Origin: Saccharomycopsis fibuligera x Saccharomycopsis cf. fibuligera
Lineage: Eukaryota > Ascomycota > Saccharomycetes > Ascoideales > Saccharomycopsidaceae
Direction: 5' to 3'
Length of the DNA: 64,000 bases
Assembly (NCBI GenBank): GCA_001936135.1
Contig: CP012816.1
Location: forward strand, 2,477,501-2,541,500
Shown: positions 19,800 through 29,303 of the stretch, piece by piece
Layout: each line of letters starts with the position of its first letter
How positions within the stretch are numbered: position 1 is the stretch's first letter
The notes under the pieces: model-generated
What the model saw: only the letters and a program-made list of their open reading frames with translations
The model's database searches: none
Told to the model about the DNA's origin: nothing
Program-made: the position numbers and the translations under genes

Positions 19800-20340
19800 T
19801 GCTTGAGAATACAGAAAACTTTTCCTCATATGTTGCTGGTAAAACTAAGAAAGGCTATGGAATGATTCAGAGTATGTAATGCTTAATTTTAAGATTTTTT
19901 ATACTTTAGGAAACAAGTTAAAATATATGTAAATGTTTCCAGTAAGTGATTCTCGAAACTAGATTTGATCTTTGTTTTGCAATTACAAAGCCAATTTGGA
20001 TATTCCGAAAATAAAATAGTGAACAAGCCACTGCATTTCAAATTTATTGAAAGCTAATATCATTGTAATTTAGTGCCACAAGTTATCGTTTCGAGGTATT
20101 TTTTTCGGTAAACAGCTATTGTACTTATTTACTATGTTTGTTTAGTTTCTTTATAAAAATGTGTATAGTGCCTCATATGCCTAATTTATTTGGCTTTTTG
20201 CTTTTTTGCAATCGCTTAGAGCAGGTTGAACATCCCAATCAAGAGTGTAAGTATTGGCGAATTAACTAACTGTATTCAATCTTGGGAAGAATATCGCTCG
20301 GGATCGACAAACAGGAAATGGTGATCCAGAGAGAGGAACC

Positions 20341-20346
20341 CACGTG
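20341..20346. promoter_or_regulatory. CACGTG site upstream of permease B
   Basis: Perfect E-box of the Cbf1/Pho4 type, 275 bp before the ATG and about 90 bp before the AAGTGTGGCA element. Confidence 0.6.
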
Positions 20347-20403
20347 AAGTGTCATAATGAGCATACGAGTGCATTGAATTGCAGCGGGTTGGGTGCTAAA
20401 TAT

Positions 20404-20458
20404 GGTAGAACTACGCATAATCTTGCAGTAAGATGTCAAAGTGTGGCATCGCTTCAAC
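20404..20458 (+). promoter_or_regulatory. Conserved permease promoter block, copy B
   Basis: GGTAGAACTAC, GCATAATCTTGCA and AAGTGTGGCA (20439-20448) in the same order as copy A. TATAAAAG follows at 20507-20514, 107 bp before the ATG. Confidence 0.65.
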
Positions 20459-20620
20459 GACATTATCTGCGACCAATTTCTTAATGGCTTGTCTTGAGTA
20501 ATCTGATATAAAAGCATAAAGTTTTGTTTAAAAGCACAGTTTGATTAAACACGAAAACACATTTCTCGTGCCGTTTTTCTTTTTGGTTGTGTAAAGACTT
20601 TGAAAACCATCATAAACCCG

Positions 20621-22417
20621 ATGGCAATATTACCTTGGTGGATTCCTCAAAAGAGGGACTTGCACGATACCAATGTCTACAGTAACATTGTGATGGCATC
20701 CGATTTAGAAGAGGACGCCACTTCTGCGAAAAGCAGCTCAACTATCACAACCAGTGAATTGCTTCCGGCAATACGACTTGATGATGGCAAATACGCCAAA
20801 ATTAAAGAATTTCGTGATGAAGCCAATCGACCATGGTGGAAATTCTTTGACGAGTTCGAATATAGAGAATCAAGCAAAAAATCTAAAGCCCATAAATGGT
20901 ATCACTGGTTTGAACCAGGTACATCTGCCGCTGAAAAGAAACTCATATGGAAACTTGATTTTTTGATCGCATTCTACTCTTTTTTGGGCTACTGGATCAA
21001 ATATATTGATAGCTCTAATTTGAACAACGCTTATGTGTCAAACATGAAAGAAGACTTGGGTATGAAGGGGAATGACCTAATCGACACTCAGGTTCTTTTC
21101 AATGTTGGTAACATTATATTTGAACTTCCAATGATGTTCCTACTTCCAAGAGTCCCAATAAACTATTTTTTGTTTATATGTGAATTAGGATGGGCTCTAT
21201 TTACAGTTGGGCTATATGATGTCAAAACAGTTGCAGGTTTAAAAGCTTTAAGATTTTTTGTTGGCTCTTTTGAAGCTGCCTATTTCCCTATTGTTCATTA
21301 TACTTTGGCAAATTGGTACAAATCTGCTGAAATTTCTAGACGTGGTGCTATTTTCTATATGGGTCAGTTTCTAGGTGTTTTAACTTCTGGTCTATTGCAA
21401 AGTGCTACATTTAAGAACTTGGACGGTGTTCATGGTATCGCCGGCTGGAGATGGATGTTTCTTATTGATGGTATCATTTCCGTCGTTGTTGCACTAATTG
21501 GGCTAATAGTGCTTCCAGGCACTCCTTTTTCATGTTACTCTATTTGGCTTACTGATAAAGAAATTCTTTTAGCTAGAAAAAGAATGCATGATAATGGCAC
21601 TGATACTTCTTATAAGCCAAAATCTTTTTTCGATAAGCAAGTTTGGAAAAAGACCTTCAGCACATGGCATGTCTATTTGCTCAGTATAATTCAAATGCAA
21701 GGTTTCAACACTAATAATACCGCTTCTGGATCATTTGCATTGTGGTTAAAGTCACTTGATAGATATTCAATTCCAAAGATTAATAACTTGACAGCTGCTC
21801 CTCCCGCAGTTGGTATCCTTTATATTATTATTATATGTTTTGGTGCCGACTTGACTAAGAAAAGGTTTGGATTTATTATATTTTCTTACATTATGAATTT
21901 CATTGGCAATGTAATACTTGCTATTTGGGATGTAACCGAACCAGCGAAATGGTTCGCGTTCATGTCTGCATATTGGTCATGGTCCCAGTCATCGGTTTTC
22001 AACCCATTGATTAGTGACTTGTTCAGAAAGGATAATAATGTCAGAGCTATTGGGTGGATGGTACAGTATATTATGGGTCTTCAATCATCGGCTTGGATAA
22101 GTAAGTTGGTATGGCCTACTGTGGAAGCCCCTAGATTTTTAAAAGGTTTTGCTTCTTGTGCAGCCTTCAGTATGGGGTTCAACTTGTGTTTAATTTTGGT
22201 TTACTTCTTGTACAAAAGAGATGAAAGAAATGAGGCACTCGAAAATGGTATTTACCTTTATAATAGTAAAATTGAAGGTGTGCCAGAGGTTGTACGAAAA
22301 TACGAAAACAAAACTCATGGTGAAACTAGTTATAGTACTAGTACTCATGTTGAGGCAATTTCTAAAAAAACGGATGATAATATCACTAAAGATAATATTG
22401 AGGTGAGCACTGAATAA
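20621..22417 (+). CDS. SEO1-like permease B (Dal5/anion:cation symporter family)
   Basis: A 598-aa paralogue of permease A that can be aligned with it end to end (MAILPWWIPQKR start, EFRDEANRPWWKFFDEFEYR, NAYVSNMKEDLGMKGNDL, DRYSIPKINNL, KRDERNEALENGIYLYNSK). Family and topology are as for copy A; the substrate is unknown and an organic sulfur compound is only an inference from Seo1. Its promoter has a cleaner TATA box and a CACGTG site that copy A lacks, so the two copies may differ in regulation. The ATG at 20621 is the first in frame. Confidence 0.9.
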   Translation: MAILPWWIPQKRDLHDTNVYSNIVMASDLEEDATSAKSSSTITTSELLPAIRLDDGKYAKIKEFRDEANRPWWKFFDEFEYRESSKKSKAHKWYHWFEPGTSAAEKKLIWKLDFLIAFYSFLGYWIKYIDSSNLNNAYVSNMKEDLGMKGNDLIDTQVLFNVGNIIFELPMMFLLPRVPINYFLFICELGWALFTVGLYDVKTVAGLKALRFFVGSFEAAYFPIVHYTLANWYKSAEISRRGAIFYMGQFLGVLTSGLLQSATFKNLDGVHGIAGWRWMFLIDGIISVVVALIGLIVLPGTPFSCYSIWLTDKEILLARKRMHDNGTDTSYKPKSFFDKQVWKKTFSTWHVYLLSIIQMQGFNTNNTASGSFALWLKSLDRYSIPKINNLTAAPPAVGILYIIIICFGADLTKKRFGFIIFSYIMNFIGNVILAIWDVTEPAKWFAFMSAYWSWSQSSVFNPLISDLFRKDNNVRAIGWMVQYIMGLQSSAWISKLVWPTVEAPRFLKGFASCAAFSMGFNLCLILVYFLYKRDERNEALENGIYLYNSKIEGVPEVVRKYENKTHGETSYSTSTHVEAISKKTDDNITKDNIEVSTE

Positions 22418-22887
22418 TCCAAATAAAGCTTCTTTTTCTATGCTTTTTTGTTTTGTGTCATACATACGCTCTTTCTATATATTTTTCCATGCTATTACTT
22501 TTGATTTTTTGAGTTACGCCTTCTTACATATATTGTTTTTTGCTACACTCTATTAACGGCTTTTTAAGTGCAGACCTATACAATAGAGCCATTTTAACTT
22601 TTATCTATGATCTATTGAGACGTTTTTTTTACCTAAGTTGCTGCGTTATAAAAGTTTATGAGGTTTGTAAAACATCGGAGCTTATAAAGGTTACCCGGCG
22701 TACTTCATGATAGATAAAAACTTATTTTCATCATGAAAAATTTTTTGAACGCCAAACGGTTAAGTTGGACAAGTTGAATACAGGAAATCCTATAAGTACT
22801 TCGTATTGAACGAATTGAACAGAACTTCAAAGGAGGCATATTATTTCAAAGATACTTAAGAAGGAGATAGAATATACTTCCACCAAA
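22418..22887. promoter_or_regulatory. Spacer between permease B and eIF3f
   Basis: 470 bp of A+T-rich DNA containing the permease 3' end and the eIF3f promoter. No other gene or clear motif seen. Confidence 0.5.
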
Positions 22888-23841
22888 ATGGCTGAAGAAA
22901 TATTAAGTTTAGTGAGACCAAACATACTGGGTCCAGGTACCAACGCCAATGTTTCCGCTTTCGGCGTCAACCCATTGCATGTCAAAATTCAATCACCTGC
23001 CTTGTTGTCCATCTTGGAATCATCTCTTAGATCAAACAATGAAACCAGAACCATTGGTGCTTTATTGGGGTCTAGATCAGAAGATGGGTCCACTTTAGAA
23101 GTTCAGGACAGTTACATTATTCCTCATGAAGAAAAAGACGATGAGGTCACAATAGATGAATACAACCACAAACAGTTAGCTCAATTGCACAGAAAATTTA
23201 ACTCAAAGATTCAAATTATTGGTTGGTTTCAAACGTCTAATAATTTGGACACCGTTACTTCCTTGGTTCATGAATTTTTCAGTTCTATTGAAGGTACTTA
23301 CCCACACTCTGCTATTCACTTAACTTTACAATCCAGAGACAGCAATAACAACGCCATAATTCCAATAGTCAATACTTATGTTGCAACACCTATTGGTGTT
23401 GCTGCTCCAAATACTGAAGCAAACTTGAACAACTTATTCACCCCAATACCTTTTGACATTACTTACAGCAATGCTGAATCTTTAGCATTGTCGCACTCTA
23501 TTAAAGCTACTGAAAACCCAGAAGGCAATAACTTGGTTCCATTGAACAAGTCTTACAATGATTTGATAGCGATTGAAAGTAGTTTGCAAAAGGTTAACCA
23601 GTTGTTGGATGCTAACATCTCTTACGTAGAAAAGATTTTGTCTAATGAAATTGAGGTTGATGGTACTGTTGATAAAATTGGTAAATTTTTGATCTCCAAC
23701 TTATTGTTATTCAATTCTAATTACGACGGATTTCACAAAAACTTTAACAATCACATTCAAGACACTTTGATGATTGAATACTTGGTCAGTTCCATTAAAA
23801 CGCAAATTGAATTATCTGCCAAATTGACTACAATTGTTTAA
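22888..23841 (+). CDS. Translation initiation factor eIF3 subunit F (MPN domain)
   Basis: A 317-aa MPN-domain protein. Diagnostic stretches are VKIQSPALLSILESSLR, TRTIGALLGSRSEDGSTLEV, IIPHEEKDDEVTIDEY, QIIGWFQTSNNLDTVTSLVHEFFS, THPHSAIHLTL-type PHSAIHLTLQ, and a C-terminal helical part with YVEKILSNEIEVDGTVDKIG and IQDTLMIEYLVSSIKTQIEL. These follow human eIF3f in order. The MPN is of the inactive type, without a complete JAMM zinc site. eIF3f joins eIF3h in the eIF3 octamer and acts in initiation on the small ribosomal subunit. S. cerevisiae has no eIF3f, so its presence helps place the organism outside that family. The start codon lies directly before the conserved N-terminus. Confidence 0.88.
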   Translation: MAEEILSLVRPNILGPGTNANVSAFGVNPLHVKIQSPALLSILESSLRSNNETRTIGALLGSRSEDGSTLEVQDSYIIPHEEKDDEVTIDEYNHKQLAQLHRKFNSKIQIIGWFQTSNNLDTVTSLVHEFFSSIEGTYPHSAIHLTLQSRDSNNNAIIPIVNTYVATPIGVAAPNTEANLNNLFTPIPFDITYSNAESLALSHSIKATENPEGNNLVPLNKSYNDLIAIESSLQKVNQLLDANISYVEKILSNEIEVDGTVDKIGKFLISNLLLFNSNYDGFHKNFNNHIQDTLMIEYLVSSIKTQIELSAKLTTIV

Positions 23842-24292
23842 ATAATGATAGGTTTTGGTTTTACATTTTCTTTTTTTTTTCTTTGTACTCTTTGTCTGCT
23901 TTGCACAATACATGAATCGTTTAGGTCATTAAAAACCGCTAATTATGTCTGGACGTAAGAATATCTAATGTGCATCACAATGTTTAGTATTCCGGGGTTC
24001 GTTATATCGTACACCCGTGCACCGTTGATATTACCAAACGTATTTTTGTTTGTGCCGTTTTGGGAGAAATCAAAACACGTACATGCGCCAGAAAAAATAA
24101 GAGGATAAAAAAAAAAATAAATAATAAACAGCAAAAAAAGCATCCAGTTTTCCCAGGCGATGCGCTTCTCGTCATCTAATAAAGAAGAGTGGGTGGTGCT
24201 ATAGATTTGTCGTTTGCATATTCACGGCATTATAACCCGAATCTTTGTCAACTTACACTACTTTGCCGGTGTCTATATGTATACAGCATTCA
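23842..24292. promoter_or_regulatory. Spacer between eIF3f and the coiled-coil gene
   Basis: 451 bp with A-rich runs near 24110. The first in-frame ATG of the next gene is at 24293; upstream in-frame codons have no ATG. Confidence 0.5.
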
Positions 24293-27271
24293 ATGAATAA
24301 TATGAAGCGAACGCCAACATCAAATTTTGTTAGTAGTGCTCTGCAAATAATCTTGAGTACGGAGTACTCGGGCAAAATCATACTAATACTAATATTTGTG
24401 CGACTCATAATACTAAAATTTGTTTTGATTTCTTTTAAGGGTCCAATAATAGTTTTAGAATGCTCCATAAATTTGTTAATAGTTGCAAAATACTTGACTG
24501 AGAACTCAGAAAATAAAGTTTTTTGTAGCGGACCCAGGCTAAACTTACTAAAAACTATTGACAAGAATGGTGAGAATACCAAGAGCAGTGAGGAACCAAC
24601 AATACAAAAATCTAATGACAAAAAATTGACAAAACTGGCAAATACAGAGCAGTTCCATTTAAAAAAAATAGAAAAGCTAAAATATGAAATTAATCAGTTA
24701 ATGAAAATCATTTATCAGTTACTGGAGGAAAATAACTTTTTGAAGAATAAACATCAAACAATAGAAGAAGAGAAAAAAGTTCTCAATAGCGAAGCAGAAT
24801 ATTACAAAAATAAAACCAATCTGCTTAAAGTTGAAAACTTTGAATTAAATGCCAATAGCAGAAAACATGCAGACAAGTTGGAAGCCATAGTAATTGAGAA
24901 TAGAATTTTGAAAAGGGATATACAAAACGTCAGGGAGACTAACAACCATCATCTTAAGACATTGAACTCTTTATATGGAAAAGTTCATCTTTTGAAAAAG
25001 CAAGTTGATCATAAAGATAGCAAGTTGGCATACCAAAACTTGATAAAAATCAAAGAAGATGAACTTAGCACTAAAGACCAAATGATTCAAAGCTTGAAAG
25101 ACTCAAATGAGAACTTGCAAAAAGAGCTTGAGGACAAATTAAATGACTTGTTACAATTGATTAATCAACTATCACAACTTCAATCCATTAATGATAAAAA
25201 CAAAGAGGAAATATCCAAACTAGAGTTCAAATTAGACAGGCTTTCTGTAGACAACCAACGAATAAGGAAGGAAAGAGCAGATACCGCTGACCAGCTATCA
25301 GAACTCAACGATGAAGTTTTGAGACTCAATAACGAGCTTGATTATTTCAGGAATATGAACAAAAATTTAAAGGTTAAGAGCGACGAGTACAAAGATGAAG
25401 CAATTCTCTTGAGCGAGTTGAATTATGAGTTACGGCAAGACAACAGAAAATTATCTAATGAGCTTAAGGTTAGTATTACTTCAAAAAGACAAGAACTAGT
25501 AAAATTGAATGAACAAATCACCGAATTGAACATAATAAATGAAACTTTACAAAAACAGCTAGAAGGCAAAGACAAACTTTCAGAGACTGAGCAAAAAGAA
25601 CAGCCTAATGAAGAGTTTATACGTGAGAGAGAGAGACTCACCAAACTACTTGCCAGTGCTTCAGAAGTCAACAAAAACTATATTCTCAAATTTTCTGAGA
25701 CTAAGCTTTCATTGAAAGTGAAGGATTTGGCAATCAGAAGTTTGCAATCAAAAGTTGATGAACAAAGCGAGATATTGCAGAAGCTTCAAGCGTTTATTAC
25801 TGGCTTTGAGAGTAAATTTTCTAGTATTCTTACTGTTTTGAGAAACTTAATTCCAAAATATAATGAACAAAGAAAGTTTCTTGTCAAGCTTGTACAAGTG
25901 GTATCTTTGGAGGAGAAGAACTTTATTTTAGTAAACGAGCTCAAGGAGAAAAACTTCAAATTCAAAAAAATGTTAAAAAATATTATTGAGGAAAACTTAA
26001 CCATTAAAAATGAACTTGAAGTCAAACACGAAGAAATCTTTTCGTTGAGAGCTCAACTTCAATTAAAAGATGAGTACATCACTGTGCTACAGTACAGTAG
26101 CGAAAGCAACTTGCCTGAGTCTGCATTTGATAACAATATTACCAAGAAAGAAACCGGTTTTAGAAAAGAGTGCATGCAGTTTGATAATAATTTCCAAGCT
26201 AAAGATATATTTATTAACGAGAAAGTTGTTAGAGACGATTCTGACTTGACGATGATCGACGAAGTGAGCGTTAATAGCCGTCATGAATATGTGCATCATG
26301 CTGCTGGCCAGCTGCCGGTTCTGAGTAAAAGTGAATTTTCAACTTCTGAAGTGAGCAACGGCATTAGCAGTGGGACTAATGGCACTAATAACGAAGCTGA
26401 TGATTTTATTAATATTGATTTGAATGATCTTGTTGTGTCTAGTACGGATGCCGAATTTGCCCATAAACTAAGTGAGTACTTAAAAAGTAACGAATTCGAC
26501 AAATTAGTGTCTTCTTCGGAGCAAAATCTTCACAGTCTCGTTGATGGCAACCCTTTTGAGGATATGCTCGATGTTGATATAATTTCCTTGATGAAAAGTC
26601 TGACTCAAACAATAATCAATGAGCTCAATTCGGTTGAGTTGTTTTTCCAAAATGAGACTAAAGCTATTAAGCAGTACAAATTTGATAATGAAGATGCTAA
26701 GAACGACGGCCATACAATTAGTGGAAAGCACAAGAGACATAGTCTCAACAGTAAACTCAAATATGGTGACTTAATGAAAAATAGAAGTGAAATGAGTTCT
26801 CCACACTCCAGATCTCATAGAAAAGCACTATCTACATCTTCCATATTTAGTAATTCAACTCCAAGCTTAACAAGTCAAAAGTCTGATCACAATACTTTTA
26901 TCTTCGACTACGATATTAATTTATCGAAAACTGTTCCTTCAACAACCACAAAGAAAACACCTTCTACTTCTGATTCCATTAATATGGTGCCTTTTAACTC
27001 AACTACGATACTGAAGAATTTTGATGGCGGAAGTCCAAGTAAAGTGAAAGTATACACTTCTCGTGAGGCCAACTTCGGCAAAACTAACAATAAAGAAACA
27101 TCATATTATTCATCCGGCAAATCAACAAAAAGTATTTTTAAGACTGTGCCTGAACTTCAGCCGGAAAATCTTTACGGGTCTACTCCTGTTAGAAAGAAGC
27201 CTTTGGGAGCACAGCTTGGGGGTTTGACTCCTAAATCAAAGAATGAAGTAAATATCATCAAGAGAGATTAA
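24293..27271 (+). CDS. Large coiled-coil protein of unknown function
   Basis: 992 aa from the first ATG. Residues about 15-75 are strongly hydrophobic (KIILILIFVRLIILKFVLIS and following), then a long charged coiled coil with leucine heptads runs from about 100 to 650. A Ser/Asn-rich, probably disordered tail follows, with short basic SP/TP-type motifs near the end (SGKSTKSIFKTVPEL, GGLTPKSKNEV). The shape is that of a spindle-pole, kinetochore, septin-associated or nuclear-pore scaffold, but no family-specific motif was recognised. The hydrophobic segment may be a membrane anchor, or translated 5' sequence if the true start is further in. Codon use matches the neighbours. Confidence 0.75.
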   Translation: MNNMKRTPTSNFVSSALQIILSTEYSGKIILILIFVRLIILKFVLISFKGPIIVLECSINLLIVAKYLTENSENKVFCSGPRLNLLKTIDKNGENTKSSEEPTIQKSNDKKLTKLANTEQFHLKKIEKLKYEINQLMKIIYQLLEENNFLKNKHQTIEEEKKVLNSEAEYYKNKTNLLKVENFELNANSRKHADKLEAIVIENRILKRDIQNVRETNNHHLKTLNSLYGKVHLLKKQVDHKDSKLAYQNLIKIKEDELSTKDQMIQSLKDSNENLQKELEDKLNDLLQLINQLSQLQSINDKNKEEISKLEFKLDRLSVDNQRIRKERADTADQLSELNDEVLRLNNELDYFRNMNKNLKVKSDEYKDEAILLSELNYELRQDNRKLSNELKVSITSKRQELVKLNEQITELNIINETLQKQLEGKDKLSETEQKEQPNEEFIRERERLTKLLASASEVNKNYILKFSETKLSLKVKDLAIRSLQSKVDEQSEILQKLQAFITGFESKFSSILTVLRNLIPKYNEQRKFLVKLVQVVSLEEKNFILVNELKEKNFKFKKMLKNIIEENLTIKNELEVKHEEIFSLRAQLQLKDEYITVLQYSSESNLPESAFDNNITKKETGFRKECMQFDNNFQAKDIFINEKVVRDDSDLTMIDEVSVNSRHEYVHHAAGQLPVLSKSEFSTSEVSNGISSGTNGTNNEADDFINIDLNDLVVSSTDAEFAHKLSEYLKSNEFDKLVSSSEQNLHSLVDGNPFEDMLDVDIISLMKSLTQTIINELNSVELFFQNETKAIKQYKFDNEDAKNDGHTISGKHKRHSLNSKLKYGDLMKNRSEMSSPHSRSHRKALSTSSIFSNSTPSLTSQKSDHNTFIFDYDINLSKTVPSTTTKKTPSTSDSINMVPFNSTTILKNFDGGSPSKVKVYTSREANFGKTNNKETSYYSSGKSTKSIFKTVPELQPENLYGSTPVRKKPLGAQLGGLTPKSKNEVNIIKRD

Positions 27272-28138
27272 TGTTTCGGGTTTCTTATTTTCATGTTAGC
27301 TGGTTTACTTGACACTCATTTCTTCTCTCGGATATCTTTTAACAGGGCCGTTTATTCAACTCTTAAAACTCAGGCTAAAGCTTTGCTACGGAGTTCTTGA
27401 CCAAATTAAATATATCTTCCCCCCTGACATTTTTTTGCCGTCTAGTGATTTCAACATTTAGTCGTATTAATTTACAGTTACTAATATTTAAAGTTTACAA
27501 TCTGGAAGACCCTTTTTATTAATTTCCATCAACTGCTGCTCACAATACCCCTCAAAAACAGTTTCTATTCAGTTCTTTAAATTTTTTCCACAATTTCGAT
27601 GCTTATTTTTCGTTACGTTTTGCGTTCTTTTGATTTTTTGTCCTTGTCCTGACAATTTTTTTCAGTTAGTCATCATTATGTCACGCGTTCTATATTTACT
27701 AACTTTTATACTATTTTTGCTTCTACGATTAATGGCCTTTCTAATTGCCTTATAAATTAAATAAATTTCATATCCTATTACTAGCCATTGTCTTAAGTAT
27801 GTTTCGACTCTAAACAAGAAAAAAAAAAAAAAAAAAAAAAAAAAAAACATGCGCATGTTAAGGTTCCCTGATCTGCCAATTTGGTAAGCTTGATAATGCA
27901 TGCATGCCATAAAACACAATCCCAACAAGCTTTACTGTGTTATATTTCTACTATTTCACGAAGATCATAAGTGAAGGTAAACGTTATGCTTTTAAGGTGT
28001 TACTCTCTTAAAGCATTAAAAAAGTAATAAGCAGCGGTAAAATGACTAACTCAAAAATGTTCTAATGTTGTCTATTACATAGATTCCCCTAATTGCCATT
28101 GTAATCCGCTAATTGTCCTTTTTGATTTCTCCTTGAAT
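27272..28138. other. Convergent spacer after the coiled-coil gene
   Basis: 867 bp of A+T-rich DNA with a 29-nt poly(A) tract at 27819-27847. Short frames around the tract are low complexity. No supported gene. Confidence 0.5.
27819..27847. repeat. 29-nt poly(A) tract
   Basis: Uninterrupted run of 29 A in an intergenic region. Confidence 0.9.
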
Positions 28139-28148
28139 TTAATTATGA

Positions 28149-28189
<41 letters not shown>

Positions 28190-28661
28190 TTGTTGTTGCT
28201 GCTGGACTATGGCTGCTTCAAGCTGTCTTTTTATATCAAGCCTGTTACCTTCTTCGTCATACTCAGGCACAGGAATGTCTTGACGCAAATTTCCGTCTTT
28301 CTTGAGTTGATCACTGTTATTGAATCCAGTTAGTAAACGAATTATCGTAAGTGCAAAGAGGGAAAACAATCAATGCCTTTCCGGCGTGTATATCAACTTA
28401 GACCATCTTCTATAGAATGTTTATACATACATTATAATTGGGCTGAAAAACTTGTTACCTATTGAGAAGAATGTCAGCAATCTAAAGTATTCAGTAATCG
28501 AGTGTTAAAAGCATCCATGTTAAATCTGAAACAAATGAATAATGCTTTGATTATTAGTGCAATAGGAATTGAAATCCATTCATTAAATACATACCAGTGT
28601 AAAAACCAGCAGAAAGTACAAGTAAAAAAGTGGCAACATCAAAAGCTCTTATTCTAGGCAT
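28139..28661 (-). CDS. Small membrane-anchored protein, three exons with a 28-nt internal exon
   Basis: Exons: 28595-28661 (67 nt), 28431-28458 (28 nt) and 28139-28313 (175 nt). Both introns start GTATGT; the second has a perfect TACTAAC before its CAG, the first ends CAATAG. Phases 1, 2 and 0 add up to one 89-aa frame. It begins MPRIRAFDVATFLLVLSAGF (one N-terminal membrane segment), continues YTGNKFFSPIIIDQLKKDGN and LRQDIPVPEYDEEGNRLDIK, and ends in a polyglutamine run of about 17 before PDHN. The short TM anchor followed by a charged tail resembles small mitochondrial inner-membrane proteins; I cannot name the family with confidence. The polyQ tract is CAG/CAA-coded. Convergent with the coiled-coil gene. 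Confidence 0.8.
28314..28430 (-). other. Intron 2 of the three-exon small gene
   Basis: 117 nt, GTATGT donor, perfect TACTAAC branch site, CAG acceptor. Confidence 0.82.
28459..28594 (-). other. Intron 1 of the three-exon small gene
   Basis: 136 nt, GTATGT donor, CAATAG acceptor, no perfect TACTAAC; a TGCTGAC-like branch site is possible. Confidence 0.7.
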
Positions 28662-29303
28662 AGTAAAATGTTATTAAATTGAAAGGCTGACTGATAACCG
28701 CACAGTTGAGCAAAGTAGAAACTAATAGATACTCAAAAATATGTAATGAAATGACGTACTTCTCTGTTTAATGCACTTTTTTTTCTTGTTTGCCGTTGGA
28801 CGAGCTGAAGTTTTTCGCCCAAGATCGCCTGACTGAGCTGCACGCATAATATAACAGCACAACGCATAACAGGACTGTTTTGTACATAATAAGTGCGCAA
28901 AAATGAAAATTTGGAAAGATCAAAAAAATTTGAAAATCAGCAAAATATGATGATGTGCGAGACGCATATCGAACCTTACCCGTTAAAATAAAGCGGTACT
29001 CCTCGAAGTATATTATGCATATATATATGCGTTTACGCGCATGTAGTCGCATAGGTTGTCTGGGGTAGTTGACTTTTTTTTGTGGGGAGTGCAGGATAAG
29101 CTCAGTCAAGCAGTATATAACCGTATGTAGCCGCCGATTTTGGTTAGTTGTCGGGCAGTATAACGTAGTTTTTCTTAATGCAGCACTAACTCTGCAAAAA
29201 ATTTTTAAAATTCTACTCTGTTCGTTTTTACAGCTTGTATACTTTGCACTTCTCTTTTTATTAATTTTTTTTGTGGCAAAATAATTTGAGCTAGTGATAA
29301 AAC
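28662..29303. promoter_or_regulatory. Divergent promoter region of the small three-exon gene and the sugar permease
   Basis: 642 bp. Contains the 14-bp perfect palindrome GCATATATATATGC (29017-29030) and TATATAA (29114-29120), 184 bp before the permease ATG. The ORF-like stretch on the minus strand at 28768-29109 is not supported. Confidence 0.55.

Larger units (their letters stand above)
18192..20620. other. 2.4 kb spacer between the two SEO1-like permeases with relics of a third copy
   Basis: No intact gene. It holds two CACGTG sites (18788-18793, 20341-20346), a decayed promoter block (19594-19632), a decayed permease fragment (19749-19799) and the full promoter of permease B. Around 18806-18840 there is a weaker resemblance to the promoter block, and around 19275-19340 a weaker resemblance to the KKLIWKLDF coding region. 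Much of it therefore looks like an eroded tandem array. Confidence 0.55.

Noticed and set aside
28921-28995. GGTTCGATATG on the minus strand resembling a tRNA B box
   Set aside because: Flanking five-base stems are not complementary.
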